Below are positions 28,015 through 37,583 of a stretch of 64,000 nucleotides of DNA, one piece after another. The stretch lies in contig CAZSBG010000007.1 in the NCBI GenBank assembly GCA_964605145.1, forward strand, positions 1 to 64,000, read 5' to 3'. Each line of letters opens with the position of its first letter. Within the stretch, counting starts at the first letter, position 1. The notes under the pieces were generated by a model that saw nothing but the letters and a program-made list of their open reading frames with translations, did not search any database and had not been told where the DNA came from. The stretch comes from CAZSBG01 sp964605145. GTDB lineage: Bacteria > Zhuqueibacterota > Zhuqueibacteria > Thermofontimicrobiales > Thermofontimicrobiaceae. Position numbers and translations under genes: made by a program.

Positions 28015-29316
28015 TTATTTTTTATTTTCATTCGAGAAAAAAAATCCATTGTTCAAAACCATCAACGGTTGGCCTGTCATTTCCCAACCATGAAACGGTG
28101 AATTCTGAGATCTGGATTTGAATTTAGTTCGATCCACCACCCATTTCGCTCCCGGATCAATGATGGTGAGATTCGCTGTTTCACCAATCTTGATGAGAGG
28201 TGCGTCCATTCCTAAAATTTTGTATGGATTTAAACTCATTTTTTCCGCAACCTGTTGCCAGGTGAGAATGCCGGGTTCAACCAACTGTTTGACGACAAGC
28301 CCGATTGCGGTTTCCAGGCCGATAATTCCAAACGGCGCAGCTTCAAATTCAACTTCTTTCTCTTCGATGGAGTGAGGCGCATGATCTGTGGCAATTGCGT
28401 CAATCGTTCCATCCTTCAGTCCGATGATCATTGCTTCAACATGTTCCTGACTTCGGAGCGGTGGATTCATTTTATAATTTGCGTCAAATGTGCTTATCAC
28501 TTCATCCGTTAGCGTGAAATGATGGGGTGCGACTTCCGCTGTAACCTGTATTCCCTTTTCTTTGGCCCTGCGGATAAGCTCCAGACTGCCGGCTGTTGAC
28601 ACATGAGCAATATGTATTTTGCTTTTCGTATATTCAGCCAACATAATATTTCTCGCGACAATAATATCTTCAGAAATTGAGGGAATACCGGGCATTCCCA
28701 GTTTGGTTGACATAAATCCCTCGTGCATGGCCCCGCCCGAAGCCAATGCTGCATCTTCACAATGTTCAATGATCGGGACATCGAACATGCGGCCGTACTC
28801 CATGGCTCGTCGCATTACAAGGCTATTGGCGACAGAAACACCATCATCGGAAAAGGCAACAGCGCCGGCATCGATTAATTCGGCAATTTCCACCAGCTCC
28901 TTGCCTTTTTGTCCCTTTGTTATCGCGGCAATGGGATAAACATTTACCAAATGATTCGTCACCTGATCCTGAATGTATTCCACAATTTCTTTGTTATCCG
29001 TTGCTGGCTGAGTATTGGGCATGGTGCATGCTGCCGTGAAACCGCCTGACATGGCCGCACCGGCGCCGCTCAGGATGGTTTCTTCATCTTCCCTCCCCGG
29101 TTCGCGAAAGTGGACATGTAAATCCAGAAATCCGGGAAAAATTAGCTTATCTTTGACATCAACGACCAGCCCATCGAAATCTGAAGGCAACTCCAGATTT
29201 GATTTCATTTCGGATATATTCCCATCGACAATGAGCAAATCAATCGCCGCTTGTGTTTTCCCTGTGCCATCAATTACCGTCGCATTTCGAAGAATGACTT
29301 TTTCAGCGGGCAACAT
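28015..29316 (-). CDS. pyrC: dihydroorotase
   Basis: The product cyclises N-carbamoyl-aspartate to dihydroorotate, step 3 of UMP synthesis. Starting at ATG 29316, with GAGGGTG just upstream, it is 433 residues, the usual length of the class I (TIM-barrel metallo-amidohydrolase) type. The zinc motif DLHVHFREPGREDEET, the NTQPATDN loop, IHIAHVSTAGS and the catalytic DHAPHS are all present. The reading frame continues to 29388, but that extension (rich in Lys) is not typical. It lies in the pyrR-pyrB-pyrC order, with a dispersed repeat in the 330-bp pyrB-pyrC gap. Confidence 0.93.
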   Translation of the reverse strand: MLPAEKVILRNATVIDGTGKTQAAIDLLIVDGNISEMKSNLELPSDFDGLVVDVKDKLIFPGFLDLHVHFREPGREDEETILSGAGAAMSGGFTAACTMPNTQPATDNKEIVEYIQDQVTNHLVNVYPIAAITKGQKGKELVEIAELIDAGAVAFSDDGVSVANSLVMRRAMEYGRMFDVPIIEHCEDAALASGGAMHEGFMSTKLGMPGIPSISEDIIVARNIMLAEYTKSKIHIAHVSTAGSLELIRRAKEKGIQVTAEVAPHHFTLTDEVISTFDANYKMNPPLRSQEHVEAMIIGLKDGTIDAIATDHAPHSIEEKEVEFEAAPFGIIGLETAIGLVVKQLVEPGILTWQQVAEKMSLNPYKILGMDAPLIKIGETANLTIIDPGAKWVVDRTKFKSRSQNSPFHGWEMTGQPLMVLNNGFFFSNENKK

Positions 29317-29519
29317 CACACCCTCATTTCGTTTCTTGAAATTGGCATGACTTTTTGTGAGTTTTTTCTTCATAGCATAAGCTTTCAAAAGGTAAAATTT
29401 TAAATTTTATTCTCCGCGCTCACCTGCTTCGTTATTCCCAACATTTGAAGTGAGACGATTTTGTTAGTCAGGCAACAAGTTTTTCCCGACTTTATCGCTC
29501 ATTTAAAAATCAACTTCTT

Positions 29520-29614
29520 ATGTTATTACCCAGCAACTTTTGCAAACTTGTGCAAAAGAATTATCTGTGAATCGATCATCAAATTATTATTATGTGCGGC
29601 TTTGCCGTGCTGGG
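29520..29614 (+). repeat. 95-bp dispersed repeat, copy B (best-preserved)
   Basis: ATGTTATTACCCAGCAACTT at the left and GCCGTGCTGGG at the right bound the element. Its CCCAGCA/TGCTGGG ends are inverted. It lies inside the pyr operon, between pyrB and pyrC. Confidence 0.8.
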
Positions 29615-29645
29615 ATGAATAAATAGTAGTTTATTTTCAGCAATA

Positions 29646-30575
29646 CTATTCCCGTTTTTCTCCGCTTAGGAGGTACAGAATTGCCATCCGCACAGCGACA
29701 CCATTGGTTACCTGATTCAAAATTACGGAGTATTCGCTATCATCAGCCAGATCGCTGTCCAGTTCAATACCGCGATTGATTGGACCTGGATGCATAATGG
29801 TCACTTTTTTGTTGGCCTTCTCCAGTCGTTCCCGGGTAATGCCAAAATAATTGTGATACTCGCGCAGGGTTGGGAAAAAATTCTGGGATTGCCGTTCCAA
29901 CTGGATGCGCAAGACCATGATCACATCTGCCCAGGCAATTGCTTCGTCGACATCATAGAATGTCGTTTGTTTCCACTTTTCAGCCTCAATCGGGATTAGT
30001 GGAGAAGGCCCGCACAGGGCGACTTCAGCACCCATGGTGTTCAATCCGTAAATATTCGACCGGGCAACGCGTGAATGTAGAATATCGCCGATAATCGCCA
30101 CCCGCAAACCCTTGAAATCGCTAAATTTGTCCCGAACAGTCATCATATCCAGTAACGCCTGTGTCGGGTGTTCGTGGCAGCCATCACCGGCATTCACCAC
30201 GGATCCCTTAATCCAGTTGGAAAGCGCATGCGGTGCGCCGGAAGCGCCATGCCGAATCACCACCATATCCACTTTCATGGCTTCAATGTTTTGGGCCGTG
30301 TCTCTCAGGCTTTCACCTTTTTTAACGGCGGATGTGGAGCTTGAAAAGTTGATCGTGTCAGCAGAAAGTCTTTTTTCAGCTAATTCAAAGCTGATTCGAG
30401 TGCGGGTGGAGGGTTCAAAAAATAGATTAACAATTGTCTTTCCGCGAAGTGTCGGCACTTTTGGAATGGGGCGGGCTAAAACTTCTTTAAAGGATTCGGC
30501 GGTGTCCAATATCAGTTTGATTTCCTCAGCGCTGACATCTTCGAGACCTAAAAGATGCTTACGTTTAAATTCCAT
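29646..30575 (-). CDS. pyrB: aspartate carbamoyltransferase catalytic subunit
   Basis: The product joins carbamoyl phosphate and L-aspartate, the committed step of pyrimidine synthesis. At 309 residues it has the normal length. The carbamoyl-phosphate motif STRTR is at 56-60 (FFEPSTRTRISFE). SSSTSAVKKGES is the loop that reaches into the neighbouring subunit's active site. HPTQALLD and MHPGPINRG are also present. No pyrI regulatory subunit is seen nearby. It lies 48 bp downstream of pyrR, under the same PyrR attenuator. Confidence 0.96.
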   Translation of the reverse strand: MEFKRKHLLGLEDVSAEEIKLILDTAESFKEVLARPIPKVPTLRGKTIVNLFFEPSTRTRISFELAEKRLSADTINFSSSTSAVKKGESLRDTAQNIEAMKVDMVVIRHGASGAPHALSNWIKGSVVNAGDGCHEHPTQALLDMMTVRDKFSDFKGLRVAIIGDILHSRVARSNIYGLNTMGAEVALCGPSPLIPIEAEKWKQTTFYDVDEAIAWADVIMVLRIQLERQSQNFFPTLREYHNYFGITRERLEKANKKVTIMHPGPINRGIELDSDLADDSEYSVILNQVTNGVAVRMAILYLLSGEKRE

Positions 30576-30623
30576 CGCTTTGTATTTCAGTTAATTTGTT
30601 TAATATAAATGTAAATTGAATTG

Positions 30624-31196
30624 TCACAAGTTATATTCAGAATCGTCAGTCACCGGACTTTCAACCAATAATACACAGTCATCGTTGTCCACTTCGCGCA
30701 TTTTTACCTGGATTTCTTCACCAATGGAAGTCGGGATATTTTTACCAACATAGTCCGGCTTAATTGGCAATTCCCTGTGGCCACGATCGACGAGCACGGC
30801 AAGCTGAATTTTAGCAGGTCGTCCGAACGACATGAGCGCTTCCAGCGCAGCGCGTGTGGTGCGTCCTGTGTACAGCACATCATCCACCAGCACAATAGTC
30901 TTCTCATCGATATCGAATGGTATCTCAGTTTGCTGAACCACCGGCTGCTTGAGTCTTTGGCGAAAATCATCGCGATACATGGTAATATCGAGAACTCCCA
31001 TCGGAATTTGTTTTTTCTCGATTTTCTCAATTTCATCTATTATTCTTTCCGCCACATAAACACCTCGCGTGCGAACACCAACGATAACCAATTTTTCGGA
31101 TCCCTTGTTTCGTTCCAATATTTCATGAGCCAATCGAATAACAGTCCGCTTGAGCCCTACCTGATCTATTATTTTCGCCTTAATTTTTCGATCCAT
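30624..31196 (-). CDS. pyrR: bifunctional pyr operon regulator / uracil phosphoribosyltransferase
   Basis: The 190-residue PRTase-fold protein has the PRPP-binding loop VLVDDVLYTGRTTRAALEAL and GVRTRGVYVAERI. PyrR binds UMP-loaded to the leader RNA and promotes termination, and it often has weak uracil phosphoribosyltransferase activity. A matching leader with binding loop and terminator lies directly upstream (31218-31305), which supports the regulatory role. First gene of pyrR-pyrB-pyrC. Confidence 0.95.
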   Translation of the reverse strand: MDRKIKAKIIDQVGLKRTVIRLAHEILERNKGSEKLVIVGVRTRGVYVAERIIDEIEKIEKKQIPMGVLDITMYRDDFRQRLKQPVVQQTEIPFDIDEKTIVLVDDVLYTGRTTRAALEALMSFGRPAKIQLAVLVDRGHRELPIKPDYVGKNIPTSIGEEIQVKMREVDNDDCVLLVESPVTDDSEYNL

Positions 31197-31217
31197 TATA
31201 TTCCCAATGTTAGATAT

Positions 31218-31305
31218 GAAAAAAGCCTTCTACGGGCTACGGGCGTTGGAAGGCTTCATTAATTTCATACGCCCTTTCCTATCTCACAGGATGGGTTTAA
31301 AGGGA
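31218..31305 (-). promoter_or_regulatory. PyrR-dependent transcription attenuator of the pyr operon
   Basis: Minus-strand order is as follows. CCCTTT...AAAGGG encloses ATCCTGTGAGAT, which fits the PyrR-binding loop pattern (UCC-N-G-N-GAG). GGGCGT can then pair with ACGCCC to form an antiterminator. Last comes a terminator, AAGCCTTC...GAAGGCTT followed by TTTT. UMP-bound PyrR would stabilise the first stem and so allow the terminator, reducing pyr expression when pyrimidines are ample. The three alternative structures are all visible in the sequence. Confidence 0.85.
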
Positions 31306-32041
31306 ATTTTTTGTTTACCAATTATAACATTTTTTTTGTTAATTGTCAAGGAAAAAGAGAAATAGTTTTTATTAAATTCAGTTGGGCCTGTAAATTTTAG
31401 ATAATGTATCATCAACAATATATTGGCGTAACAGTAAAATTACACACTAAATATTGTTACAATAACAAAACAAATACGATTGTGATGAAAAAATTTCAGA
31501 ATGATTGGTAACCTATTTTCCTTTTGGAACAGGTTTCGTTAATTCAAAGTCATCAATTTGTCTGGAAATTATTTATCCTATTCACAATGAAAATCATTTT
31601 TTACATTATTTTTTTGTTTAACTTGAAAAAAATTATTGACATTGAAATTTTATTTTGTATATTATATAATATAATTTAGTGTTAGTTTTATGAAGGTGCC
31701 CAAACTCTAACAAATCGAGAGAAAATTAGGCTTTTTTAATGTCAATATTAATTTCTCAGTACTTTTCTTTCGAGTTAGAAAATGCGATGATGAAGAATTC
31801 AATTCTGCCATCCCGGTATGAATATGAGCCATTCAAATTCGGTATTCTTCATTTATGTACACACTGAATTTTCGGGTCAATAGCGATTGAAAAAACTGAT
31901 TTTTTCATTCAGTTTGAAAACAATCGTGAATCAATAATTATCCTTTTTGTGGATCATATGCGCGTTTAGTTGGATGGGTTAGCGCCGAAATTGTGACGTA
32001 TACTCGCACATTTCTACCTGCCACAAATCCCTCCAACTGCT
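31306..32041. other. AT-rich intergenic region with a sigma70-like promoter candidate
   Basis: No coding region is evident. TTGACA (31636-31641) is followed 18 bp later by TATTAT (31660-31665) in TATATTATATAAT, a good sigma70-type promoter on the plus strand, about 550 bp ahead of the next rightward gene at 32223. The transcript would therefore have a long leader including repeat copy C. The promoter of the divergent pyrR leader should lie left of this. Confidence 0.4.
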
Positions 32042-32125
32042 ATGTTTTTACCCAGTAACTTTTGCAAAAAAATTATTTATGAATCGGTCATCAAGTATTA
32101 GTATGTGCGGCTTTACCGCGCTGGG
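32042..32125 (+). repeat. 95-bp dispersed repeat, copy C
   Basis: TTTTTACCCAGTAACTTTTG to GCTTTACCGCGCTGGG. It lacks about 10 bp of the GTGCAAAAGAATTA part seen in copy B. It ends 97 bp upstream of the gene at 32223 and would lie in its leader. Confidence 0.78.
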
Positions 32126-32222
32126 AATTATTCTAAAACTGTAATAAGGATAAGATATTTATGGTGAATGTCAAATGCCAAGCCAGTTTAAAGTTTCCGA
32201 TTAAGTTTTAGGAGGGAGTTTT

Positions 32223-32495
32223 ATGATTACCACTGAAGAAGAAAAGCAGGTCATCGAGAAAAAAATTGACAAGCTTAAAAAACGGATTGTGTCGCTCAAT
32301 AAAGCAATTTCACTTCAGGCAAACAAAATTGCCGATACCATGACGCTTATGGTTATCAGTCGGGACGAAAACATATTGCTGGACAGAATTCAAAAGAAGA
32401 AAAAAGCAATTGAAGATTTGTCTGATCTCCGACGAGAGTTGATTGTTCCAGGAACCTACGACGAATCCAAACGACAGGTCCAGAATAAGGAATAA
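32223..32495 (+). CDS. small coiled-coil protein, unknown function
   Basis: The 90-residue protein is strongly charged and predicted to be helical, with a heptad-like pattern from residue 4 to 75 (VIEKKIDKLKKRIVSLNKAI). It has no signal peptide and no recognised domain. The TTTTAGGAGGG site 7-12 nt before ATG is strong and makes this a likely real gene. It converges with the anti-sigma-type gene at 32606 and is one of the few plus-strand genes in this half of the window. Confidence 0.75.
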   Translation: MITTEEEKQVIEKKIDKLKKRIVSLNKAISLQANKIADTMTLMVISRDENILLDRIQKKKKAIEDLSDLRRELIVPGTYDESKRQVQNKE

Positions 32496-32605
32496 AAAAG
32501 ACTAAAAATAGTCAACAGCGTTGTGGCAGGGGCGAAAAAATATTGTTGCAAAAGACGGAGAAGAACCGGTCACAAATTCATAATTTATTTTATGATCCAG
32601 GTGAG

Positions 32606-33040
32606 TTACGTCTGATTTGTTTTTCGGGTTTTTATAAGGCGAACAAGCGTACCGGTATCATTATTTTCAATTTCTACCTGATCCATCAATGCCCGCACAA
32701 TAAAAATACCGCGTCCGCTTTCTTTTAGTAAATTTTCCGGTTCCAGCGGATTTGCGACGTCTTTTTCATCGAATCCCCTCCCCTCATCCTGAATTGTCAC
32801 CGTAACCTTATCATTTTTATATTCAAAATCAATTGTCACCTGTTTGTGAATATCCTTTCTATTCCCATGAACAATAGCATTCCCCACAATCTCTGTGACT
32901 GAAATTGCAAGACTGTCTTTTTCTTCATCAGAAAACTGCATGTGGTCTGCAATCTTCTCAGTGATTTTTTCAACTTCCTGAATATAACTTTGATCGCTGT
33001 GAATGACCATGCGATAAGTCGTTTGATTTTCGATTGCCAA
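32606..33040 (-). CDS. RsbW/anti-sigma-factor-type serine kinase (GHKL ATPase)
   Basis: The 144-residue protein is a standalone HATPase_c_2 domain: N-box SVTEIVGNAIVHG (47-59), G1 QDEGRGFD (about 93-100) and G2 SGRGIFIV (about 113-120). Such proteins bind a sigma factor or phosphorylate an anti-sigma antagonist. The partners are not in this window. It lies 17 bp downstream of the outer-membrane barrel gene and forms an operon with it and the DUF502 gene. Confidence 0.88.
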   Translation of the reverse strand: MAIENQTTYRMVIHSDQSYIQEVEKITEKIADHMQFSDEEKDSLAISVTEIVGNAIVHGNRKDIHKQVTIDFEYKNDKVTVTIQDEGRGFDEKDVANPLEPENLLKESGRGIFIVRALMDQVEIENNDTGTLVRLIKTRKTNQT

Positions 33041-33057
33041 TCGAATCTCCTTCAGTA

Positions 33058-34941
33058 TTAATGATACCAGGTTAAGCTCACATCAAAATGATTAATATAT
33101 AGATTCTGCTCAAATGTGCTGGATACCGATCTTCGCATTCCTTCGAATTTAAAAAACAACCGACTATGCGGTTCGTACTTCAACAGTAACGTTGGGCCAA
33201 AACTCACAATATTCCCCCCCTGAGAAGTACTGCTAAATCCACGAGGGAAATTATCTGCCTGTTTTTCCGTTCGCTTAAAATAAATGATTCCCGGCGCGAT
33301 TGTAAATTTGTTCAATAAATGAAAATTGATATTGGACCGAAACCAGTGACTTTCCCTATTATTTAATAAAATCTCTGTCCATCGATCCCAATCGAGTTTA
33401 CCATTTTCTTCCAGTTCCAGCTTATAATTTACAGTAAGCCTGGTGCGACGAGTCAATTGATACGTGGAAAAATGATCAATTGCAAAACGCCGAAAAACAT
33501 AACTTTTTGTATCTGTTGCTGATGTGCCTGTATCATAGTCATAATCCACATAATTCGCGAGAACCTGGACATGATTTGAAAAAGTTAATTTATCCGTCGG
33601 TCGATAAATCACTCGTGGATCAAGCCGAAAAATTCGCATCCAATTATTGTTGGCGCTGCGTTCGCTGTAAATATAGACGAGATGATATAGGTTTACACCG
33701 CTGTTAAAAATTAGTTTCAATTTATCATTAAAATGATGAATTTCTGAAAGGTTGAAATTCAGCCGAAATTCGTCCCGATCATCCATATTATTTTCGGGCG
33801 TATCGTATCGAAAAATACTGACAGAGCCATTCAATTTTAATGTGTCGTATTCAGAAATACTATACCGCGTTGCCCCGGAAAACGAAAGCCTCGAACTCTC
33901 AAAATCCGGTGAAATATAGTAGAAATATTTTGAGAATTTGGATGATTTCAAAGAATCCGGCACATCATTTTTTTGGGTATCTGTAATATAACTCAGCGTC
34001 AGCTTCGCTGCAAGCTTATTTTTGTCTATGACTGTACCGATTTCATTCTCTGTGTGCATTTCTTTTTTCGAACGACTGTCCAATTGTTCGGTTTTATGAA
34101 ATTTTCCAACACTGGTTTGCCGGTTGCGAAAAAAGGTTCTTATTTTCAGCCTTATCCCTTCTGTGAGACCATAGCCCAGTTCGTTTTCGAATCCCCTGAT
34201 ATTTTCCTGCAGACTTTCGATGAGCAACTGAAGTGGACTGATCTGATCATAGTTATCCCGCCTCTTTTTCGTCCAAAAAACAGACAGGGAATCGTAGGTA
34301 TCATTTTGAAAATATTTTTTAACCTGATAATCAAAATTCAAATCATTATTTTTCCGAACCGAAAATTTATCTCCCCGGGAGACAAAAGAAAACTGATTAT
34401 GATAATCCTTTACATTTATCGGTTCAGTTTTTATATCAAAGAGATAGGTTGAACCTCGGTCGATCAGAGAGAAACGACTATCATATTTGAATCCGGCGCC
34501 GGCATTGACTTCTATCGCCGGCAAAAGACGCAGAACCAGTTCCACATCCCACCAATTTGTATTGATATCGCTCACAAATCCGGATAGTCTATCGGAAAAA
34601 TTATTAACGGATGTTCTGCTTTTTATTCCCCAACTCGGTGAAAACGGCCAAAACAGATTTAGATTTAGTTGGTGGTCGTCCTTCCATTTCTGATTGGCCC
34701 GGCTCAAATGTAATAACGTAGAATTATATTTTTCTGAAACCGAAAAAAGACCTCGACTGTAAAATGTGCGCGTATAATTGATATGAGACAACCATTTATA
34801 TGAATTCAGATTCTGCCGGAATCCAATGTTATACATGAACGGCTCGTTCCCATCGTCTGATGCGGAAACTACCTGAGAAAACACGATGAGCAGCCCAACC
34901 ACGATAAAACTTCGAAACGTCCCTTTGCCATTAATTTTCAT
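33058..34941 (-). CDS. large outer-membrane beta-barrel-like protein, unknown function
   Basis: From ATG 34941 the product is 627 residues, with a signal peptide (SFIVVGLLIVFSQVVSA). The rest is alternating beta strands rich in aromatic residues (FYSRGLFSVSEKYNSTLLHL, RFAIDHFSTYQL), ending FDVSLTWYH with an aromatic C-terminal strand. No family was recognised. It is probably an outer-membrane barrel of the FCB type. The chosen ATG overlaps the DUF502 stop codon by 11 bp, suggesting translational coupling. The reading frame opens at 34971. Confidence 0.65.
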   Translation of the reverse strand: MKINGKGTFRSFIVVGLLIVFSQVVSASDDGNEPFMYNIGFRQNLNSYKWLSHINYTRTFYSRGLFSVSEKYNSTLLHLSRANQKWKDDHQLNLNLFWPFSPSWGIKSRTSVNNFSDRLSGFVSDINTNWWDVELVLRLLPAIEVNAGAGFKYDSRFSLIDRGSTYLFDIKTEPINVKDYHNQFSFVSRGDKFSVRKNNDLNFDYQVKKYFQNDTYDSLSVFWTKKRRDNYDQISPLQLLIESLQENIRGFENELGYGLTEGIRLKIRTFFRNRQTSVGKFHKTEQLDSRSKKEMHTENEIGTVIDKNKLAAKLTLSYITDTQKNDVPDSLKSSKFSKYFYYISPDFESSRLSFSGATRYSISEYDTLKLNGSVSIFRYDTPENNMDDRDEFRLNFNLSEIHHFNDKLKLIFNSGVNLYHLVYIYSERSANNNWMRIFRLDPRVIYRPTDKLTFSNHVQVLANYVDYDYDTGTSATDTKSYVFRRFAIDHFSTYQLTRRTRLTVNYKLELEENGKLDWDRWTEILLNNRESHWFRSNINFHLLNKFTIAPGIIYFKRTEKQADNFPRGFSSTSQGGNIVSFGPTLLLKYEPHSRLFFKFEGMRRSVSSTFEQNLYINHFDVSLTWYH

Positions 34942-35644
34942 CCGAGGCAACTGGTTTTTGGCTTTTATCATCAGTATATAAATTCACCACCCCACCATCC
35001 CTGACAATAACTTGCTCTTTATTTTTATTATTGAGGTTCGGAACGATAGCGCCGCCAGATATCACCAACTTCAGTGCCTCTTCCACGGACATCTCCAGAA
35101 ATGTAATATCGCTTTTCGGCACAAATAGCAAAAATCCGGAAGTCGGGTTTGGCGTCGTGGGTAAAAATACACTCACAACATCCTCTTTCAGGTGAGTTTG
35201 CACTTCACCTCTCGTGTCCTGCGTGAAAAAGCCAATGGAGTACACTCCCCTTCGCGGATATTCAAGCAGCACCGCTCGTTCAAAAACCTCTCTTTTTTCT
35301 GAGAAAAAAGCATGGCTTATTTGTTGAATGGCATTATAAACCCTGTTTACTAATGGGATGCGCGTAACAATAGTGTCGCCAAGCGCGATTATTTTTTTTC
35401 CTAAATAGTTCCGGGCAATCATACCGGTAATTAGAATTACCAGCAATAAAGAAATGAAGCCTACCCCAATAAAAGGTTTATCTGTGACATCAAATCCAAT
35501 ACGGAGCAAAATGCTTCGATTGATGAATCCCCTTAGCAAACCATCGATGGCAAAAAATAATTTCCAAATGATGAAAACGGTTAAAACTAACGGCGTGAGA
35601 ACCAGTAACCCCGTGATAAAATAGGATTTAAGTTTTTTCCACAT
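34931..35644 (-). CDS. DUF502 family membrane protein
   Basis: From Met at 35644 the product is 237 residues. Two membrane helices are at about residues 9-32 (FITGLLVLTPLVLTVFIIWKL) and 58-78 (FIGVGFISLLLVILITG). The family core then follows: GDTIVTRIPLVNRVYNAIQQI, RAVLLEYPRRGVYSIGFFT, PTTPNPTSGFLLFVP. Biochemistry is unknown, though such proteins often sit near cell-envelope genes. An upstream start at 35689 adds 15 residues not usual for the family. First gene of a DUF502/barrel/kinase operon. Confidence 0.85.
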   Translation of the reverse strand: MWKKLKSYFITGLLVLTPLVLTVFIIWKLFFAIDGLLRGFINRSILLRIGFDVTDKPFIGVGFISLLLVILITGMIARNYLGKKIIALGDTIVTRIPLVNRVYNAIQQISHAFFSEKREVFERAVLLEYPRRGVYSIGFFTQDTRGEVQTHLKEDVVSVFLPTTPNPTSGFLLFVPKSDITFLEMSVEEALKLVISGGAIVPNLNNKNKEQVIVRDGGVVNLYTDDKSQKPVASDEN

Positions 35645-35816
35645 GACAGCACCGCAACTTGGATTGATAAACAAACATTTGAACACCATTCAAATGCATG
35701 GATTAGATCGCCAGAAAAATTCAATAGAATAGTAAGTTTTCTACTTGCTTTACCTGAAAAGAGTTCACAATATTCATTCTTTTATTACTCTGACACATTT
35801 TCAGTATGGCACTGAT

Positions 35817-36158
35817 TTATTTCTTTTTTTGACCGGCGGGTACCATCAGGTAGATTTTTTCTTTCTTTTTCCCCATCTGATATTGTTCTCTGGCAATTTT
35901 TTCGATGTACAAGTAGTTGGAGGTTAATAGGTTAATTTCTTCCTTAAGCGCTTTTTGCTCCTGTTTTAGTTGTTCAATTTTATGAACCAGGGCCTTTTTC
36001 CGTTGTTGAAGCTGATAGTACCGAATGAGTCCGTGATTTCCGAAGAGAAAAACGTACAACAAAAATATCATACCAGTAAGAATAAAATAATATCCGGCGC
36101 GCCATTGAAATTTTTTGCTTCGACGCCGTGTGTGCTTCGATCGTTTTTTCGAACTCAT
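35817..36158 (-). CDS. septum formation initiator, FtsB/DivIC-like
   Basis: From ATG 36158 (GAGG 5 nt upstream) the product is 113 residues. A basic cytoplasmic N terminus is followed by one membrane helix (YFILTGMIFLLYVFLFG) and a coiled coil (QQRKKALVHKIEQLKQEQKA). The C terminus contains YIEKIAREQYQMGKKKEKI, the usual FtsB/DivIC ending. It supports division-septum assembly with FtsL-type partners. The reading frame opens at 36200, but the terminator-like inverted repeat at 36180-36221 lies there. It follows enolase, a common neighbour pairing. Confidence 0.88.
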   Translation of the reverse strand: MSSKKRSKHTRRRSKKFQWRAGYYFILTGMIFLLYVFLFGNHGLIRYYQLQQRKKALVHKIEQLKQEQKALKEEINLLTSNYLYIEKIAREQYQMGKKKEKIYLMVPAGQKKK

Positions 36159-36179
36159 TTCGACCTCTTCAACGATTTC

Positions 36180-36221
36180 AAAGAGCAGACCTTCCTGCAC
36201 TAATAAGGAGATCTGCTCTTT
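36180..36221 (-). repeat. hairpin between enolase and FtsB/DivIC gene
   Basis: AAAGAGCAGA pairs perfectly with TCTGCTCTTT across a 22-nt loop. There is no long T tract, so it may be a partial attenuator or an mRNA-processing site rather than a strong terminator. Confidence 0.6.
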
Positions 36222-36259
36222 CTATTTGTTCAGACTACTCAGATGTAATTGGATAGCGA

Positions 36260-37543
36260 TTATTTTTTAATAACACTCTTGCCGGCAAAAATTGCGGCTT
36301 CACCTAAGGTTTCCTCAATGCGCAAAAGTTGGTTGTATTTGCAAATACGGTCCGTGCGCGAGGCGGAACCTGTTTTAATTTGACCGGTGTTTGCAGCAAC
36401 AGCGATATCAGCGATTGTAGTATCTTCGGTTTCGCCGGACCGATGCGAAACAACGGCGGTGTACCCGGCTTTATGTGCCATTTCAATTGCATCCAGCGTC
36501 TCGGTTAACGTTCCAATCTGATTTACCTTAATCAGTATTGAATTGCAGATATCCTTTTCAATACCGGAAAGCAATCGTTTCGTATTGGTTACAAACAAGT
36601 CATCGCCGACCAACTGGATTTTGTCGCCCAGCTTTTCGGTCATAATTTTCCAGCCATCCCAGTCATCCTCAGCCATACCGTCTTCAATGGAAACGATGGG
36701 ATATTTTTCCACCAATTTGGCGTAATAATCCACCATTTCCGCCGGTGTGAGTTCTGCGTTTTCAGATTTAAGAATATATTTTTGTTTCGCTGTATCAAAG
36801 AATTCGCTGGATGCAGGATCCAGTGAAAAGAAAATATCTTCACCCGGTTTATAGCCTGCTTTTTCGATAGCTTCCACAATAACCTGCAAGGCTTCTTCGT
36901 TAGAATTCAAATTCGGGGCAAAACCGCCTTCATCGCCAACTGCGGTATTGTAACCTTTGCCTTTCAACACCGTTTTGAGTGAATGAAAAGTTTCCGCACC
37001 CATTCGAAGTGCCTCGGCAAAATTGTTTGCCCCGGCCGGCATCACCATAAATTCCTGCAGATCCACATTATTATCAGCATGTGCACCGCCATTAATGATA
37101 TTCATCATGGGGACTGGCAATGTGCGGGCATGGACACCGCCAATATACTGATAAAGCGGCAAGCCCAGTGCATTGGCAGCCGCCTTGGCAACAGCCATTG
37201 AAACGCCCAAAATTGCGTTGGCGCCCAATTTAGATTTATTGTCAGTGCCGTCCAATTCCAATAATATCTTATCGATCAAAATTTGTTCTGTGGCATCTTC
37301 ACCAATAATTTCATCTGCAATAATTTCATTGACATTTTCAACCGCTTTTGTCACGCCTTTACCCAAAAATCGTGATTTATCACCATCACGCATTTCAATG
37401 GCTTCATGTTCTCCGGTTGAGGCGCCCGAAGGAACCGCTGCTGTTCCGCCGGCACCGCATTCCAACACCACATCGACCTCAACTGTCGGATTTCCTCTTG
37501 AATCAAGAATTTCACGTCCGAACACATCAACTATCGTCGTCAT
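36260..37543 (-). CDS. eno: enolase
   Basis: The 427-residue protein interconverts 2-phosphoglycerate and phosphoenolpyruvate. Its length is normal. The signatures present are GREILDSRGNPTVEVDV, the SGAST loop, NIINGGAHADNNVDLQEFM, EGDEGGFAPN-type TAVGDEGGFAPN, metal ligands in SIEDGMAEDDW and VGDDLFVTN, catalytic Lys in ILIKVNQIG, and SHRSGETEDTTIAD. An AAAGGAG site precedes the ATG. It lies 40 bp after the HEAT-repeat gene's stop and upstream of FtsB/DivIC, and is probably expressed from its own promoter as well. Confidence 0.97.
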   Translation of the reverse strand: MTTIVDVFGREILDSRGNPTVEVDVVLECGAGGTAAVPSGASTGEHEAIEMRDGDKSRFLGKGVTKAVENVNEIIADEIIGEDATEQILIDKILLELDGTDNKSKLGANAILGVSMAVAKAAANALGLPLYQYIGGVHARTLPVPMMNIINGGAHADNNVDLQEFMVMPAGANNFAEALRMGAETFHSLKTVLKGKGYNTAVGDEGGFAPNLNSNEEALQVIVEAIEKAGYKPGEDIFFSLDPASSEFFDTAKQKYILKSENAELTPAEMVDYYAKLVEKYPIVSIEDGMAEDDWDGWKIMTEKLGDKIQLVGDDLFVTNTKRLLSGIEKDICNSILIKVNQIGTLTETLDAIEMAHKAGYTAVVSHRSGETEDTTIADIAVAANTGQIKTGSASRTDRICKYNQLLRIEETLGEAAIFAGKSVIKK

Positions 37544-37583
37544 ACTTTTTTCTCCTTTGAAATTAGTTTACATAGTTACTACG

